From contig CADBPU010000053.1 of assembly GCA_902796635.1 (NCBI GenBank), positions 1 to 7,923 on the forward strand: a DNA stretch of 7,923 nucleotides, in the 5' to 3' direction. A model generated the notes under the pieces. It worked only from the letters and a program-made list of their open reading frames with translations, had not been told where the DNA came from and searched no databases. Both the position numbers and the translations under genes were made by a program. Of the stretch, positions 5,791-7,923 are shown one piece after another (positions within the stretch are counted from its first letter, which is position 1; the number at the start of each line of letters is the position of its first letter). Origin of the DNA: an uncultured Eubacteriales bacterium. Lineage in GTDB: Bacteria > Bacillota > Clostridia > Christensenellales > UBA1242.

Positions 5791-6843
5791 TTAATCAGCA
5801 AAATCTTTCAGTTTTTTGCTTCTTGATGGATTTCTAAGTTTTCTTAATGCTTTTGCTTCAATCTGTCTTATTCTTTCACGTGTTACATTAAACTCTTGTC
5901 CAACTTGTTCAAGTGTTTTTGGACTTCCATCATCAAGGCCATATCTTAGTCTTATAACTTTTTGCTCACGTGGAGTCAATGTTTCTATAACACTCAAAAG
6001 TTGACCTTTAAGCATGCTGTGTGTTGCTGCATCATCAGGCATGATTGATGTTTCATCAGGAACATAGTCGCCAACTTTGCTATCTTCATCACCAACGGGG
6101 TCCTCCAAACTGAGTGGGTCCTGTGCAATTTTTTGAATTTCTGTAACTCTTTCAGGAGATATATTCATCTCTTTTGCAATTTCATCAACTGTTGGTTCTC
6201 TGCCAAGTTCTTGAAGCATGCGTTTACTGATTCTTGCAAGTCTGTTGATTGTTTCAACCATATGAACTGGTATACGAATTGTTCTGGCTTGATCTGCCAT
6301 TGCTCTTGTTATGCTTTGACGTATCCACCAAGTGGCATAAGTAGAAAACCTGAAACCCTTTGTATAATCAAACTTTTCAACTGCTTTCAAAAGACCAATA
6401 TTTCCTTCTTGTATCAAATCCAAAAAAGACATTCCATTTTTTCCACTATATCTCTTTGCAATACTGACAACAAGACGCAAATTTGATTCACACAATTTTG
6501 CCTTTGCGCTTTCGTCGCCTTCAATAACTCTTTTTGCAAGTTCAATTTCTTCTTCTTGCGAAAGAAGTGGCACACGTCCTATGTCTTTTAAGTACATTTT
6601 GACAGGATCATCAACACTGACTTGATTGATTAATGATTCAAGTGCTTCTTTGTCAAGATCTTCTTGTTTTTGTGTAATAATTTTTATTTTATTCTTTTTA
6701 AGTTCTGCAATAACTTCTTCAATTTCAGCAGCAGAAGATTCATATTTTAAGAATTTTAAGTAAATATCTTCTTCTTGCAAACTGCCTTTCTTTTTTCCAA
6801 TCTCTAACAATTTGTTATATTCGTTTATATATTTTTCGTTCAA
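5791..6843 (-). CDS. rpoD: RNA polymerase primary sigma factor (sigma-70/SigA)
   Basis: The 350-residue protein directs RNA polymerase to housekeeping promoters. Residues about 7-50 resemble a short region 1.1; region 1.2 is DPVKMYLKDIGRVPLLS (79-95). Region 2 spans about 121-190, with FDYTKGFRFSTYATWWIRQ (158-176) covering the -10 recognition and melting residues. Region 3 spans about 193-270. Region 4 spans about 281-345, with the helix-turn-helix TRERIRQIEAKALRKLR (321-337) that reads the -35 box. All regions are intact, and the length is close to the 371 residues of B. subtilis SigA. The start appears to be TTG at 6843: an in-frame TAA lies just upstream at 6861-6859, and the first internal Met is residue 83, inside region 1.2. 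The gene follows dnaG after 5 nt, so translation is probably coupled. Conserved regions 2.4 and 4.2 fit the TTGACA/TATAAT-type promoter seen at 2234-2262. Confidence 0.97.
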   Translation of the reverse strand: MNEKYINEYNKLLEIGKKKGSLQEEDIYLKFLKYESSAAEIEEVIAELKKNKIKIITQKQEDLDKEALESLINQVSVDDPVKMYLKDIGRVPLLSQEEEIELAKRVIEGDESAKAKLCESNLRLVVSIAKRYSGKNGMSFLDLIQEGNIGLLKAVEKFDYTKGFRFSTYATWWIRQSITRAMADQARTIRIPVHMVETINRLARISKRMLQELGREPTVDEIAKEMNISPERVTEIQKIAQDPLSLEDPVGDEDSKVGDYVPDETSIMPDDAATHSMLKGQLLSVIETLTPREQKVIRLRYGLDDGSPKTLEQVGQEFNVTRERIRQIEAKALRKLRNPSRSKKLKDFAD

Positions 6844-6848
6844 TTTCT

Positions 6849-7923
6849 TTACCCCACTTTATTTAACAAAGTTTTTTTCTCGTTTATTTCTTTTGAAAGT
6901 TCACCAGCTCTTTTGATGAGTGCGAGCTTTACTTCTTCATTTGTACAATTTTGAATTTGAGCATTGACTTGATTTTGCTTTGCAATCAATTTGTCAAGTT
7001 GAATTCTATTCAAACACGCTTCAAATTCTTTTTCTGGATTTAATATTTTTGAAAAATCATAATTTATCAAATCATTTATTTCTTTATTGCTTTCAACATC
7101 AAAATCATCATATAATTTTGATATGATAGGAAAATTGTTTTGCTTCAAATATTCATAAAACTCTTTGAAATTATTATTGACAAAATCTTCAATTTCAACA
7201 TCATGAACAAATGATTTTTTATGTAAGATGCTTGCAAGTATAAATTGCTCAGCTTTGTAGTTTTTTGATTGCACAACTTGCACTTCGATATTTGATTGAG
7301 AATTTGTATCATTTTTGATTGCTTTATTACGCATCATGTTGAGTTGTCTTGATATGGTTTCCTTTGGAACTTTGCTGATTTTTGCAATCAAATCAACATA
7401 GACTTGCTTTTCACTTTCCTTTGGAATTCCAAGCACAATTTTGATACTATTATCAATAAATTTTGAAATATTGTCTCGATTGTTTAAGTCCAATTTATCT
7501 GCTTCATGTTTTATCTCAAATTCATATACCGGCAAACTTTTATCAATCAGTTTTTGATACTCTGTCGCACCATATTTTTTTATGTATTCATCTGGGTCAA
7601 GTTTTTCTGGAAGTTCCAAAATTTTGATTTCCAATCCTTCTTCAAGCAACGGCTCCAAACTTTTTGCCGTGGCTTTTTGACCTGCGCTATCGCCATCAAA
7701 ACAAACAACTACGCTATCAACAAATCTACTAAGTGTTGCGACGTGATTTTTGTTAAATGCAGTGCCCATTGTTGCAATGGCATTGTCAAAACCGGCTTGA
7801 TTTAGTGCCACAACATCCATTTGACCTTCAACCAAAATTGCATAGTTTTTGTTTAAGCGTGCTTTACTCAAAAAGTTAATGCAATAGATGTTGCTACTCT
7901 TATTAAATAATGGCGTCTGTCTG
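6849..7923 (-). CDS. dnaG: DNA primase, C-terminal part (5' end outside window)
   Basis: The frame is open to the window edge and gives 357 residues ending at TAA 6851-6849. DnaG makes RNA primers for replication with the DnaB-type helicase. The visible part begins with QTPLFNKSSNIY, which matches the end of the RNA-polymerase basic subdomain. The Toprim domain follows: VEGQMD (catalytic Glu at visible residue 32), TMGTAF, then CFDGDSAG with the metal-binding Asp pair (76 and 78) and LDPDEYI. The last roughly 140 residues are helical and correspond to the variable helicase-binding domain. The N-terminal CHC2 zinc domain would be upstream. EGQMD replaces the commoner EGYMD, a mild variant. The neighbouring rpoD is the classic macromolecular-synthesis partner, so both are probably in one operon. 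Confidence 0.95.
   Translation of the reverse strand, partial: RQTPLFNKSSNIYCINFLSKARLNKNYAILVEGQMDVVALNQAGFDNAIATMGTAFNKNHVATLSRFVDSVVVCFDGDSAGQKATAKSLEPLLEEGLEIKILELPEKLDPDEYIKKYGATEYQKLIDKSLPVYEFEIKHEADKLDLNNRDNISKFIDNSIKIVLGIPKESEKQVYVDLIAKISKVPKETISRQLNMMRNKAIKNDTNSQSNIEVQVVQSKNYKAEQFILASILHKKSFVHDVEIEDFVNNNFKEFYEYLKQNNFPIISKLYDDFDVESNKEINDLINYDFSKILNPEKEFEACLNRIQLDKLIAKQNQVNAQIQNCTNEEVKLALIKRAGELSKEINEKKTLLNKVG
6852..6857 (-). promoter_or_regulatory. Ribosome binding site of rpoD, inside the end of dnaG
   Basis: GTGGGG on the minus strand overlaps the last two codons of dnaG (Val-Gly) and ends 8 nt before the TTG start of rpoD. A ribosome finishing dnaG would stop on top of it, which suggests translational coupling. 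Confidence 0.55.

Overview
The window reads as a chromosomal segment of a low-G+C Gram-positive bacterium (Bacillota, most likely a Clostridia- or Christensenellales-like gut commensal). This rests on three things: the dnaG-rpoD-trmK order, the strongly A+T-rich housekeeping genes, and a secreted protein built on InlB/Listeria-Bacteroides type repeats. The lineage is an inference; no rRNA is present. Every supported gene is on the minus strand, so transcription runs from high to low coordinates. No tRNA, rRNA, CRISPR array or transposase gene was found.

Right-hand part (7923 to about 4289): a compact housekeeping block. The 3' two-thirds of dnaG (primase) is followed after 5 nt by rpoD, the primary sigma factor, which uses a TTG start. 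Next come trmK, a tRNA adenine-22 N1-methyltransferase, and a coiled-coil protein with a C-terminal four-cysteine zinc ribbon. Together they serve replication priming, housekeeping transcription and tRNA modification. A Nif3-family gene, often found beside trmK in relatives, is absent here.

Middle (4288 to 2604): a 173-bp A+T-rich spacer with helically phased A-tracts, an 18-bp palindrome and a plausible promoter precedes a ten-helix YkvI-family membrane protein. That protein carries an unusually long, basic, low-complexity C-terminal tail.

Left part (2603 to 1): a gene-free stretch of about 430 bp holds a dispersed repeat family. It consists of a 125-bp element with inverted ends, a ladder of isolated element ends and a half element just after the membrane-protein stop codon. 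A near-consensus promoter then drives a large secreted protein, open for 723 codons and still open at the window edge. It combines a signal sequence, several InlB-B-like repeats and beta-sandwich domains (one LamG/concanavalin-like) that appear inserted inside those repeats. This gene is visibly richer in G+C than the housekeeping block.

No wholly new biological system is evident. The most interesting items are the nested-domain surface protein, the repeat-end ladder, the phased A-tract promoter region and the membrane-protein tail.
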